A stretch of DNA of 60,000 nt from Bolinopsis microptera (lineage: Eukaryota > Ctenophora > Tentaculata > Lobata > Bolinopsidae), in assembly GCF_026151205.1 (NCBI RefSeq), contig NC_087072.1, positions 2,191,375 through 2,251,374 of the forward strand, read 5' to 3'. Below are positions 24,027 to 33,709 of this stretch, in pieces. The position numbers and the translations under genes were made by a program. How positions within the stretch are numbered: position 1 is the stretch's first letter; each line of letters begins with the position of its first letter. The notes under the pieces were generated by a model that saw only the letters and a program-made list of their open reading frames with translations, was not told the DNA's origin and made no database searches.

Positions 24027-27000
24027 CTATGTTACACCTGTCTGGTCCAACTCCTCTGGCACCACTAAGCGTTTAGTGTGGTTTGTAAAGTTGACAATGG
24101 TGGAGATGTGTTGGTTGTCGAATATGTCATTGACAGAGAGGTAGTAGTCCCGGAAATATTGACCTCTTATTTGGGCAATAGCCGGGCACTGTCCGAGAAA
24201 GTGTGAGACAGTCTCCTCTTCGTCGCCGCATTTAGGACAAGCACTTGTGTCTGATTTGCGAATGGTGTGTAGGTGTTTGTTGAGGCCACAATGTCCCGTG
24301 ATGAGGTGCACTGCAGTTCTATAATTTTGTCTGTTGTTACTGAGTGTAGTGTTGAGATTTTTGATGATGTTGATGTTTTTATGTCCAAGTGTCAGTTTAG
24401 TGTGTCTGGGACCATCAGTAATCCATGATTCTTGATTAAGTTTTGTGACTTTGTCGTTGATCAGGCGTTTGATGTAAGATTGTGGAATTGGGCAATTCAA
24501 AGTGGATTCACTGGTTGTACCATTTTTGGCCAGCTCGTCTGCTTTTTCATTACCCCACAATCCAATGTGTGCAGCTATCCATCTGATCTCTAAGGTGTTA
24601 GTGGATCCGAGTGTATTGAGGGTGTCGTAACAGTCTCTAGTAGTCCTACTCCTCGTTGAAGGTGAGGATATGGCTTGAATAGAGGAGAGACTGTCTGACC
24701 ATATGATGATGTGTGTGTTTGTATAAGTTGATAGATATTTACAAGCTTCGATGATGGCAGTGAGTTCTGTTTGATAAACGGTGCAATAATCGGGAAGCTT
24801 GAATGATCTTTCATCTAGTGTAGTGTTGTTGTTGTCTGTGGTGATAATATAACCAGCCCCGCTACCTGAGTCTGTGCGTGACCCGTCTGTGTAGCAGGTG
24901 ATGGTTTCACTGGGGATGTTGTCGATGGTGTTTTGGAGTGAGCCTCTATATCCAATGTTGTCAGCTCCAGGAGTGGTGACCGTGAAGCGTCGTTCAAGCA
25001 TCATGGTTGGTATAGATAGGTCTCTCTCTGCTTTGGGTGGTATGTTGAGATCTACCATGAATTGTTTGTTGATAGTGGTGTGAGTTGTGATGGTACCTTT
25101 TCTGGGGGCGATAGTTTCGAGGGTTAGGCTTCCATAAGCTTGAAGCCTGGCTGTGCCCTTTGCTGCTTCACCTCTCAGGAAAAGTATGATATCTGGAGTG
25201 TTAGTGAGGTGGTTCAGTGCGATGAAGGGAGTACTAGGCATGGCACCAGACATCATTCTCAATGCCAATGCCTGAACTCGTTTGAACTTCCTCGCGTTGG
25301 TGTCTGTTTGGGTTGCTCTAATCCATATACTACAGCAGTATGATAGAATAGGTCTGATGACAGCGGTGTACATCCATTTGCATGTTTTTGGGCTCATACC
25401 CCAAGTGGGGCCGACAGCTCTTCTACATTGCATAAGGGATGCCGTAGCTTTTTTGGTGGTATTGGTGATATGTTCATTGAAATTGAGCTTGCTGTCGAGG
25501 GTCACTCCTAGGAATTTGGCAGATTTGGATAGACCTATAGTGGTGTTACCCACCACCACAGGTCTTAGTGTCCATTTCTTATTCCAGGTAAACATGACTA
25601 TTTGTGTTTTGAGTGCGCTTATGGATAGATCTTTGGTTTGGCACCATTTTTCTATTGTGTTGATGGTTTTGCGTGTTCTGTTCCAGATGATGTCTAAATC
25701 ATTCCCCTCCGCTAGAGAGAGCAGATCGTCTGCAAAAGCTTGCAGATAACCTGGTATGTCTCTTGCGGTGTAGGCCAGGAGATCATCGACTACCAGGTTC
25801 CAGAGAAAAGGGGAAAGGATGCCACCTTGAGGGCACCCTCTCCGGATCCGAACCCTTGTCGACTTATCCTTATGATTTAATGTGATGAATCTGTTAGTTA
25901 CCATGTTGATAATCCATTGTGCTGTGGCCAGATCCACTTTCGTGGTCTTGATAGCGTCAGAAATAGCCTTGAAAGAGACATTATCAAAAGCTCCCTCTAT
26001 ATCTAGAAAGACGCCTAGGACATATCCCTTCTTAGCTATCCTGCGCTCGATGGTGTGAGTAACTTTATGAAGGGCTGCTTCGGTTGAACATCCTTTCTTA
26101 AAGCCAAATTGTCGTTTGTTGATGTCTTTAGCGATATTAAGGTCGTGTTGCATATGCCACAGTATCACCTTCTCCTGTAGTTTTAACATCACTGGAGAAA
26201 GGGTGATAGTGCGAAATGACTTTGGTTGGTTGTAGTCAGTTTTTCCAGGCTTTGGGAGAAAGATTCCAAGGGATTCTTTCCACAAAGTTGGAATGTGTTG
26301 GGTTTCATGATTTTTTGTCATAATGGTTCTGGTGATGTCTTTGATGTGTGTCCAAGCTTTCTGTATGATGATAGGTTTGAGGGTGTCGGGTCCAGCAGCT
26401 TTCAACGGATCGAAGGATTTAAGAGCCTCCTCGATTCTGTCTGGGCTGTAGATGGTATTGAGTAAGGTGGTGGTGATTGGTAGAGGACCAGGTGGAGGCA
26501 CTGGCGGATCAGTGACACTATCCTTGAAGTGGGTTCGTGTCATGACCTCCAATGTCTCCTCTGCATTTTTGGTGATGTCTCCGTTTGGTTTGTAAACGGC
26601 TTCTAGTGTATGTTTGTTGTCGTTACAGGATTTCAGAATCTTATTCATCCTTCCGGATTCCTTAACAGACTCTGTTTCCTGACAAAAAGTTCTCCAGGCA
26701 TTACGCTGGGAGTTGGTTATAAGTCTGTTGTATTGTTTGTTGCTCTCTCTAAGAGCGAGCCACAGGGCATCAGTCTTCTTTTTGCGGGCAGTAATCAGTT
26801 TTTGTCTTATTCCCCTCTGTGCTTCCTCTACTTCTTGAGTTAGCCAGGGGGGTTTGCGGACGGAACTTGAGATGTAAGTAATGGGGCATGCCTCCTCGAA
26901 GGCTTCCTTTAGTGCAGTATTGATTATGTCTATTTTGTGATCAATTTCAGTCGTAGTGTTGATTTGTGTGTTGTTAAGGTTGGGGTTATTCGATAGGATC

Positions 27001-27869
27001 TCATCAAATCTGTCCCAGTCAGTGTTTTTGACTAGTCGGATCTGTTTGGGTTCCTTCTTTGGCCCTGTAGTTATATCGAACATAATATAGCGATGGTCAG
27101 AGTTGGAGTAAAGGTCACTAACATGCCAGTTACTAATGAGATCTCCTCCCAACTGGTTTGTTATTGTGAGATCGATAATTGAGTTGTGGCCTCGAGAGTT
27201 GAGGAAGGTTGGGGATGATCCTTTGTTGGCACATGACAGCCCTAGGGAGGAGAGAAAGTCAAGAAGCTCCTCTCCCCTTTTATTGCATGCCTTGTTCCCC
27301 CAAAGGGTGTGGTGGGAATTGGTGTCCGACCCTATAATGAGCGGGATGTTGTTATCATTTGCGTATTTTGCTAGAGGTGATGTTTCTTGTGGCGGTACCG
27401 GCCCATTTATATCCATGTACGAAGCTGCCAGAATGAGTTCTGTCGAGCTGAGTTGGATTTTAATGGCCACTTGATCGGGTGTTGTGAATTGTGTAAGTTC
27501 CCAACATTTTACTGTCAGGTTTTTGTGCAGTACAATAGCGGCACGGGGTCTTTTATCCCCGACCTTGTAGTAATATTGGGTGAGATCCTTATTGATGGGT
27601 GGTATTAGGTTTTTGTTATTAGAGTACGGTTCTGTTGCAAGAATGATTGGATTTCTCCGGCCGTGAGTGTTGATAAGGAGGGTTTTCCATGCATTGAACT
27701 TGCGTTTGAGATTAATTTGGGTGACAGAGTAAGTTTCAGACTGCTTATTGCATGCTGCAATAGTAGTTTTTAACTTTTTTTGGCGTCTCTTCTTTTTTGT
27801 GCTAGTTTGAGCGTCATTGAGCGGAGTGGAAGCCGTCCCTCCCCCTAGACAGGTATTATGACCTATCAT
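24027..27869 (-). CDS. LINE ORF2: endonuclease, reverse transcriptase, RNase H
   Basis: Enzyme that nicks the target and copies element RNA into DNA. An in-frame upstream Met exists at 27953. I prefer the Met at 27869 (MIGHNTCLGGG) because it overlaps the ORF1 stop. Counting from 27953: apurinic-type endonuclease near residues 70-300 with LATEPY (catalytic Glu), GSDTNSHHTLWG and NSDHRYIMF; reverse transcriptase with FLDIEGAFDNV (about 650), GCPQGGILSPF (about 706) and QAFADDLLS (about 743); RNase H with CYTDGSRTDSGSGAG (about 1018), TELTAIIEA, WSDSLSSIQ and AAHIGLWGNEKADELAK; and a C-terminal CPKCGDEEETVSHFLGQC zinc motif (about 1240). No stop or frameshift breaks it. The 3'UTR is about 210 bases. 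Confidence 0.93.
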   Translation of the reverse strand: MIGHNTCLGGGTASTPLNDAQTSTKKKRRQKKLKTTIAACNKQSETYSVTQINLKRKFNAWKTLLINTHGRRNPIILATEPYSNNKNLIPPINKDLTQYYYKVGDKRPRAAIVLHKNLTVKCWELTQFTTPDQVAIKIQLSSTELILAASYMDINGPVPPQETSPLAKYANDNNIPLIIGSDTNSHHTLWGNKACNKRGEELLDFLSSLGLSCANKGSSPTFLNSRGHNSIIDLTITNQLGGDLISNWHVSDLYSNSDHRYIMFDITTGPKKEPKQIRLVKNTDWDRFDEILSNNPNLNNTQINTTTEIDHKIDIINTALKEAFEEACPITYISSSVRKPPWLTQEVEEAQRGIRQKLITARKKKTDALWLALRESNKQYNRLITNSQRNAWRTFCQETESVKESGRMNKILKSCNDNKHTLEAVYKPNGDITKNAEETLEVMTRTHFKDSVTDPPVPPPGPLPITTTLLNTIYSPDRIEEALKSFDPLKAAGPDTLKPIIIQKAWTHIKDITRTIMTKNHETQHIPTLWKESLGIFLPKPGKTDYNQPKSFRTITLSPVMLKLQEKVILWHMQHDLNIAKDINKRQFGFKKGCSTEAALHKVTHTIERRIAKKGYVLGVFLDIEGAFDNVSFKAISDAIKTTKVDLATAQWIINMVTNRFITLNHKDKSTRVRIRRGCPQGGILSPFLWNLVVDDLLAYTARDIPGYLQAFADDLLSLAEGNDLDIIWNRTRKTINTIEKWCQTKDLSISALKTQIVMFTWNKKWTLRPVVVGNTTIGLSKSAKFLGVTLDSKLNFNEHITNTTKKATASLMQCRRAVGPTWGMSPKTCKWMYTAVIRPILSYCCSIWIRATQTDTNARKFKRVQALALRMMSGAMPSTPFIALNHLTNTPDIILFLRGEAAKGTARLQAYGSLTLETIAPRKGTITTHTTINKQFMVDLNIPPKAERDLSIPTMMLERRFTVTTPGADNIGYRGSLQNTIDNIPSETITCYTDGSRTDSGSGAGYIITTDNNNTTLDERSFKLPDYCTVYQTELTAIIEACKYLSTYTNTHIIIWSDSLSSIQAISSPSTRSRTTRDCYDTLNTLGSTNTLEIRWIAAHIGLWGNEKADELAKNGTTSESTLNCPIPQSYIKRLINDKVTKLNQESWITDGPRHTKLTLGHKNINIIKNLNTTLSNNRQNYRTAVHLITGHCGLNKHLHTIRKSDTSACPKCGDEEETVSHFLGQCPAIAQIRGQYFRDYYLSVNDIFDNQHISTIVNFTNHTKRLVVPEELDQTGVT

Positions 27870-28590
27870 TGCCGGTGGGGCGCTGAGGAGTTGGACAGGG
27901 TCGGGTAGCAGCAGCTGGCCCTCCAGAAGGTACGCATGGTCCCTTCCAGACAAACAGCCCCCGCCAGACCTTCCCTGAACATGGCTCCCACAGTCCGCTC
28001 AATAGACGTTTGTGTGTGAAATTGTGTTTGTTGTTATCTTTTGTTTGTGACCATATGTTCTCACGTGGGTGCGCGCACCCGCGCGAAGATATGATTTTTT
28101 TAGCTTTTAACACAATAATGTCGTATGTCGGTTGGACCATTGAGACTTGCCGAGAGTCAAAAGTGGTCGGTTGAAAGTAGGTTGTTGGTCTGATCGCAAT
28201 GCCAACTGTCGATTCAAAGTCCCCATCCGGCCCGACTGCAAACAACTTTACTTGCTTAAGCTGGTCGTTATGGATAGTGACCGTCCCTCCAGTTGGCACC
28301 ACTGTTGGTAGTAAAGGTTGGTTTTTGGTGTTGTTACAGTATATTACTTTATAGGGTTCGTGGACGGTGCACAAAGTGCATGAGTCAGACCCAAGAGTCC
28401 GTGCACATACATTCGTGTTTGCCGAAGCACACTCTATCCACGATCTATAAAGCAAATGGTTGATCAGTGAGGGTGTATCGTGAGTTTTAACACTTTCTGC
28501 GAATCGTAGAAAGATGCTGAGAAATACTACGACGACAGTGTTGAAATGCCGCCCAATAAAACAGGGAAAATGGGTGCTAATGATCGGCAT
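27856..28590 (-). CDS. LINE ORF1, 244 residues, unusual, no zinc knuckle
   Basis: I do not recognise this protein. It precedes ORF2, where an RNA-binding ORF1 is expected, but it has no CCHC knuckles. Residues about 15-33 (FNTVVVVFLSIFLRFAES) are a strong hydrophobic segment like a signal peptide or anchor. A cysteine-rich stretch follows (IECASANTNVCARTLGSD, then CTLCTVHEPYKVIYCNN with an N-glycosylation-like NNT). The C-terminus is basic and Pro-rich. It ends with TAA at 27856-27858, 14 bases into ORF2 (ATGATAGGTCATAA), so ORF2 may be reached by stop-start reinitiation. The hydrophobic start could also be read as a captured secreted-protein fragment. Function unproven. Confidence 0.6.
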   Translation of the reverse strand: MPIISTHFPCFIGRHFNTVVVVFLSIFLRFAESVKTHDTPSLINHLLYRSWIECASANTNVCARTLGSDSCTLCTVHEPYKVIYCNNTKNQPLLPTVVPTGGTVTIHNDQLKQVKLFAVGPDGDFESTVGIAIRPTTYFQPTTFDSRQVSMVQPTYDIIVLKAKKIISSRGCAHPRENIWSQTKDNNKHNFTHKRLLSGLWEPCSGKVWRGLFVWKGPCVPSGGPAAATRPCPTPQRPTGNDRS

Positions 28591-29342
28591 TAAGGGCCCG
28601 ACCTGAAGCGCACACCCTAAACTTCAAAAACCCTATAGCTCAATGTGAATGAAAGCTGTGAGTGCTCAGGGAGGAAGGATCAGGTGAGTTAAATAGCCAA
28701 AAGAAGTGCACGTGCGACTTAAGTCCAGTGATGCCCAGCTGGACAGTACGGCTTAGTTTCGGCAGGTCGAGTGAAGCCGAGTAAGCCCCCTTACCACGTC
28801 AAGGTCACTTAACCGACTCCAGGCTGCAGTTCCAATCAATCCAAGAATGAAAGACACGAACAAGAAGTGGGTTGAAAGGAATTACAGTCAGATAAATCAG
28901 AGTAAGTGGGCGGAGTCTTCACGAATGCTCTGGTGCTCAGGACTGACTCCGCCGCCGTACTTATAATCCCAGCAATTCTAAAGCGTCCAGGAGGCCCCAT
29001 ACGAGAGGCAGGAGCCCAAACCCCCCGTGCTAGCCCCGAGAAACGGGTCCAAGGCCCGAGAGTTTGACAAGAGCCAGGATCGCAATGCTAACTGTCGATT
29101 CAAAGTTCCCATCCGTCCCGACTGCAAACAACTTTACTTGCTTAAGCTGGTCGGTATGAATAGTAACCGTCCCTCCAGCCAGCACCACTCACCCATCCCC
29201 GCCGCACCCCCGTGCCAACCCCCAGATCTCAGACCATACCACGAGGAGCACGAACCCACACCAATCCCGCCCAGGACCCACCCAGCCACTCGAATTACCG
29301 GGAAGCTGCCTGGCTAATGCTCTGGACCAGAACAAAAGGGGG
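28591..29342 (-). other. LINE 5' untranslated region with an internal direct repeat
   Basis: GC-richer than the host DNA. The stretch at about 29077-29190 repeats, with roughly 85-90% identity by eye, the stretch at about 28194-28305 that lies inside ORF1 (shared anchor CAACTTTACTTGCTTAAGCT). The end therefore appears to be a duplicated or rearranged copy of the element's own ORF1 region rather than simple leader. Confidence 0.6.
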
Positions 29343-32300
29343 ATGCTACTGAGGGAGAAAGTTACATTCGTGGGTGTGTCAATCAGCGAGGACGGAGTAC
29401 AGATCACAGAGGACAGGGTTAAGGATCTACTTGCCTTACCTGTGCCCAACACTGTGAAGAGGGTTCAAGAAGTGTTAGGTGCCTTGAACTACGTGAGGAA
29501 GTGGATACCCAGATACAGCGTAATCGCGAAGCCTCTTCACAAGCTCACTACGAAGGAATCAAAGTTTGAGTGGACAAGTGAGTGCCAGGAGGCGTTTGAG
29601 GAGCTAAAGAGAGCGGTGGCGGAGAGTACAATGTTGGCTATACCTGATACAGAGGACCCATTCCAGTCATATCACCTGACAGTGGACGCTAGCAAACATG
29701 GATACGGAGCTACCTTGAGCCAGGAGATAGTACGAGATGGAAAGAGAGAGAGGAGAATAGTAGCATTCTATAGTAAAGCTGTACCACCCTACAAGAGAGA
29801 AAGGAGCCAGACACAGCTAGAATTTGATGCCATGGTGATAGCCATTGATCACTGGAAGATGTATCTCAGAAACACCAAGTTCAAAGTTATAACGGACTGT
29901 AAGAGTCTCCTATCAGCGAGCGACACCCTGTTCTCAAAATCAGATCCTGCCTTAATCAGGAAGTGCCAGGAGCTCTCCAACTACTCCTTTGATATCGTGC
30001 ACATTGAAGGAAAAGAGAACACGCTGTGTGACTTTTTGAGCAGATTTCCATTCAGAAGGAAATTCGTGGAAGCATCATGCCAGACAGAAGTCAGTGGAGC
30101 GGAGAGATCGAGAGGAGAGGAGTTTACCAGGTCTCTGGGTGTCCATACCATTCCGAGTCATAACGCTCCCGTCGTTAGTGAATCCTCTAGTAATGTTACA
30201 CGTGATCACAACGCTTCTGACGTTAGTGAATCCTCTGAGAAGAGTTTTGGTGCGGTGAGTGACGCTGATAACGTCATGTGCGGTATGGGAGAGAACAGCA
30301 GAGTGTGTAGTAGTGGGAGCGAGATAGTAATCAGTGAGGGGATAAATGGCTGGAAGAATGAGATATGGAGAGAGCAGAGTACAGATGAGATGATAATTGA
30401 TGAGCATGATGAGAACGAGGTGACTAAGAGAGATCAAACGGAGAAAAGTGATCTACAACTCCTGTTCGAGGACAATCATGATGGACATGTGAGGATGGTA
30501 AAGCTCAAGGAGAAGGATGTTCCTGTATGTATTTGCAGCATCGATGTGATGCCACGACTTCAGAAGAAGCAGGGTAATTGTAAACAGGTTACCTTTGCAG
30601 TACCAGATACAGAGACAGACAAACAATGCTTACCAGATTTGAAAAGGATCAAGACAGAGCAGAACTTGGATCCAATATTGAGGATTGTGAAACAGTGGGT
30701 TAAAGACGGCGCCCGGGGAACAATCCAGGTGAACCGTGTGCCAGACAAATTGATCACCTATTGGACCCAATTTAGCTTGATGAAAGTGGATGAAAGCGGA
30801 CTCTTGAAGAGAAAGTGGGTTTCAAGAAAAGAGAAAGATTCGAGAGAGTTAATCGTGATACCAGACAGCTATGAAGAGGAGATCATGAGACTGTTTCACG
30901 ACAACATCACCAACTGTCATCCGGGAATCAGCACATGTGTGGAGAAATGCAGGGAGTATTTCTACTGGCCAAAGATGGAGCAGGACTTCAAAATGTACAT
31001 CAAAGCGTGCATAAGATGCGGAGAGATGAAGCAGCCGAAAGCTTATCTGAAAGCACCGTTAAAGCATTTGTTCTTCCACCATTTCAATGACGCTATAGTT
31101 ATTGATCACATAGTACCGACAGCAAATCAGAGAACACCCCGAGGATATCGATACATCCTTACTATCTCTGATGCCTGGTCAAACTATCTAGTAGCAGTTC
31201 CAGTCAAGAGTCAAACTGCTAAGGAGAATATAGCAGCAATAATGAAGAACTGGGTATTAAAGTTCGGAATGTGTCGGGAGTTAATTGTGGATAATCACCC
31301 CGGGTTCAGAGCAGAATTCTTCAAGGAAGTTTGGGAGTTTTTCGAGTGCAAGAAAACTCACGGAACATCGTATAAAGCGTCTAGCACGGCCCGTGCTGAG
31401 AGCAACAACAAGAGAACAAATCGAGCGTTGCGTGCATGCATTCCTAGGGGAAAGGAGAACTGTTGGGATATGTACCTGGACAAGAGTACATTTGCCTTGA
31501 ACTGTTTGAAGAACCGGAGAACTGGGTATTCTGCTCACAAGATGATATTTGGCAGAGAGGTCAACTTGCCGTTGAATCTGATGTTAGATGATAGAGAAAA
31601 GCATCAGCCAGATACGAGGAACGCCGCTGCCAGGGAGGCGTACGAGCTTCACAGAGAAATGAAGAGGATCATCAGGAGAGTGAGAGAGAGTGCTAATGTA
31701 GATTTCATGTATGCACAGAGGCAACATGATCGAAACCTGCATGGTCCTTACTTTAAGGAGAACGACTTTTGTTTCGTGTTAGTGCAATGTCCTAAACACA
31801 AGTTTGCTCCACGATTTAGGGGTCCGTGCAAGGTGAAGAAGGTACTGAATGATCACTTGTATGTGGTGGAGTACGGACCTGGATTAGAGAAGGTCACGAA
31901 CATTTGTAAAATGAAGCACTACGAGATGAACAGATTCTCGGAGAAAAGAGTAGTGATTCGTGAGGACAGCAGAGATACTGCGGAGCCAGTGAGAAAAGAC
32001 CCAGTAAGAAGGGATAGTGATGATAGTGATAGCAGTAGTGATGAGGAGTGGATGCCTGAGCATGTGGAGAGAGGGAGTTCTGTGGTTCGAGAAAGTACCT
32101 TGTCTAGTCAGAATATTGATATTCCTGACGTACCTCTATCACCGGAATATTCACTTCCCTTCAGAACGGAAAGACAGGACATTTCAATCCAACATGACCC
32201 TCAGACACCAGCTAGGGTTAACACTCCTATTCATATTTCATCACCTATCCAGGAGACAGAATCGAGTTTTGGATCCTTCCACACACCCGGGTGGGGCAGA

Positions 32301-32528
32301 GGGGTTGAGGAACCTACATCCCGGATGGAAGATAGTTTGAGTCCTGTCATACTGGGGGAGAGCAACAGTACACTAGCTTACTCACCTGAGGAACAGAGTA
32401 CACCTGTAGTCAGTGGAGGACGTTCTCTAAGGAATAGAGCAGAATTAAAGAAGCCGGATTACTACAGACCAGTGTCGAGAATTAGTGTTGTATTGAAGGT
32501 GGTAAAGGACAGTTTACTTGGTTTTTAG
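29343..32528 (+). pseudogene. pol: gypsy pol, 3' part: RT thumb, RNase H, integrase, C-terminal tail
   Basis: Continuation of pol after the LINE. It starts with the RT thumb (VTFVGVSISEDGV, VLGALNYVRKWIPRYS). RNase H follows (LTVDASKHGYGATLSQ, TQLEFDAMVIAIDHW, VITDCKSLL), then a Ser- and acid-rich spacer. The integrase has an HHCC zinc domain (LFHDNITNCHPG, ACIRCGEMK) and a DDE core: Asp in AIVIDHIVP, Asp in LIVDNHPGF, Glu in TARAESNNK. After it comes a GPY/F-like module (FAPRFRGPCKVKK), then a disordered acidic tail (DSDDSDSSSDEEW). No chromodomain was recognised. The segment itself is uninterrupted, but it has no start of its own in this copy. Confidence 0.92.
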
Positions 32529-33709
32529 AGGATTGCTGGTCAAGGGATGCCAGTTAACTACCTGTTGCTCGGGCAGATACGACGATTTGTCATGTTTTGC
32601 AGACTACCTGGAACCTGTGGAAGGTGGTCATCGTTGCATTTCTTATCTCCCGCCGTGCTTAGGGTATGCCCGGTGTCCTTAATATCAGTTGATATTGTTG
32701 AGTGATGTGTGGTTTTTATTTTAGGAGGGCTTGCTACCCTGGGGAGTGGAGAGTTTGCGAGAGGTTGAGTGAGTTGATGAACCGTGGAGTAGAGTAGAGT
32801 GTAGAGTGGGAGTCACCTTTAAAATCCGGTAGAGCATCGCTCCTGATGCCTAGATTTGCCTTTAGTTGACTTTTAATTATCTTGTGCCGATAAGGTCTTA
32901 ATCTAGATGATTGACTTCATATCTATGTATATGACAGTTTGAGGTGACGAGTAGGTTCATACCTAAAGCGTACTGAGCATTTTAGTTAAGTTAGTTTGTA
33001 CCTAAAGCGTACAGAATTTCTTAGTTAGAGTAGGTTCGTACCTAAAGCGTACTGAGCATTTTAGTTAAGTTAGTTTGCACCTAAAGCGTACAGAATTTCT
33101 TAGTTAGAGTATGTTCGTACCTAAGCGTACTGAGCATTTTAGTAGAGAGTATGTGCGTACCTAAGCAGCTAAGCGTACGGAACATTAGATGGAGTAGAGG
33201 GTTCGTGACTGGGTGTGCCGAGTAGAGGAGTATTTTCAGGCATCGATCACCAAGTGGAGAATGCAGGAGACGATACAGATACTACATCTACATTCTACAT
33301 CAGTCAGATTAACATCAGAGACAGGAGCAGAGACAGCAGGAGGGACAATTGGGATAGGACAGTTAGGACAATTTAGGAGAAACTAGAGGGTAGCAAGTGT
33401 GTAAATATATTTGAGAGTTTATTTTTGTATGACGTGTAGTGAAACACGAGGATTTATTATAGTATCAGATGAAGTTTTACACGTGTAGTGTACATTTTTT
33501 TTTCAGTTTGTGTATGGAGTTGGACACGTGAGGTTAGCACGTGGGATTTTTAGGGTTAGTGTTAGTCACGTGAGGGTTTATACGTGCATTTTTTTATTTT
33601 TTTTAGTGGTGTAGGATTTAGTATTTTAGTAGGTAGGGGGGGATTTGGTCGAATTTGTCAATACCTCCTGGAGATATTGACTAAATCGATTAAATTTTCC
33701 CGGGGGATA
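32529..33709 (+). other. gypsy 3' non-coding region
   Basis: About 1.2 kb between the pol stop and the 3' LTR, unusually long for a gypsy element without env. I saw no envelope-like ORF. It contains the tandem array at 32951-33182. A purine-rich CGGGGGATA (33701-33709) directly before the LTR is the best polypurine-tract candidate. Confidence 0.7.
32951..33182 (+). repeat. Tandem repeat array in the gypsy 3' region
   Basis: Units of 79 bases start at 32951, 33030 and 33109, each a dimer of a roughly 40-base monomer with core GTACCTAAAGCGTAC. The last unit is shortened. The sequence motif GTAC is shared with the LTR repeats, but the units are otherwise different. Confidence 0.85.

Larger units (their letters stand above)
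23788..29342 (-). mobile_element. Full-length LINE (non-LTR retrotransposon with RNase H) inserted antisense in gypsy pol
   Basis: The element is 5555 bp. Its 3' poly(A) appears as T tract 23788-23813. The 5-bp target duplication ATGCT is at 23783-23787 and 29343-29347. Removal of the insert rejoins the two pol segments in frame, which fixes both boundaries. It encodes ORF1 (27856-28590) and a large ORF2 with endonuclease, reverse transcriptase, RNase H and a CCHC motif. Domain order and RNase H place it near the I/LOA/R1 group; the exact clade needs a tree. All catalytic motifs seen are intact, so it may be a recently active copy. Confidence 0.92.

Noticed and set aside
24027-27953. Interpretation of the plus-strand ORFs across the LINE as genes
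   Set aside because: They are shadows of the long minus-strand ORF2, which has all catalytic motifs.
29027-29317. Plus-strand Pro-rich ORF of 96 codons at the LINE 5' end
   Set aside because: GC-rich leader sequence; antisense to the element and partly a duplicate of ORF1 codons.
32951-33182. Possible envelope gene in the gypsy 3' region
   Set aside because: No ORF of useful length between 32529 and 33709; the space is taken by tandem repeats.
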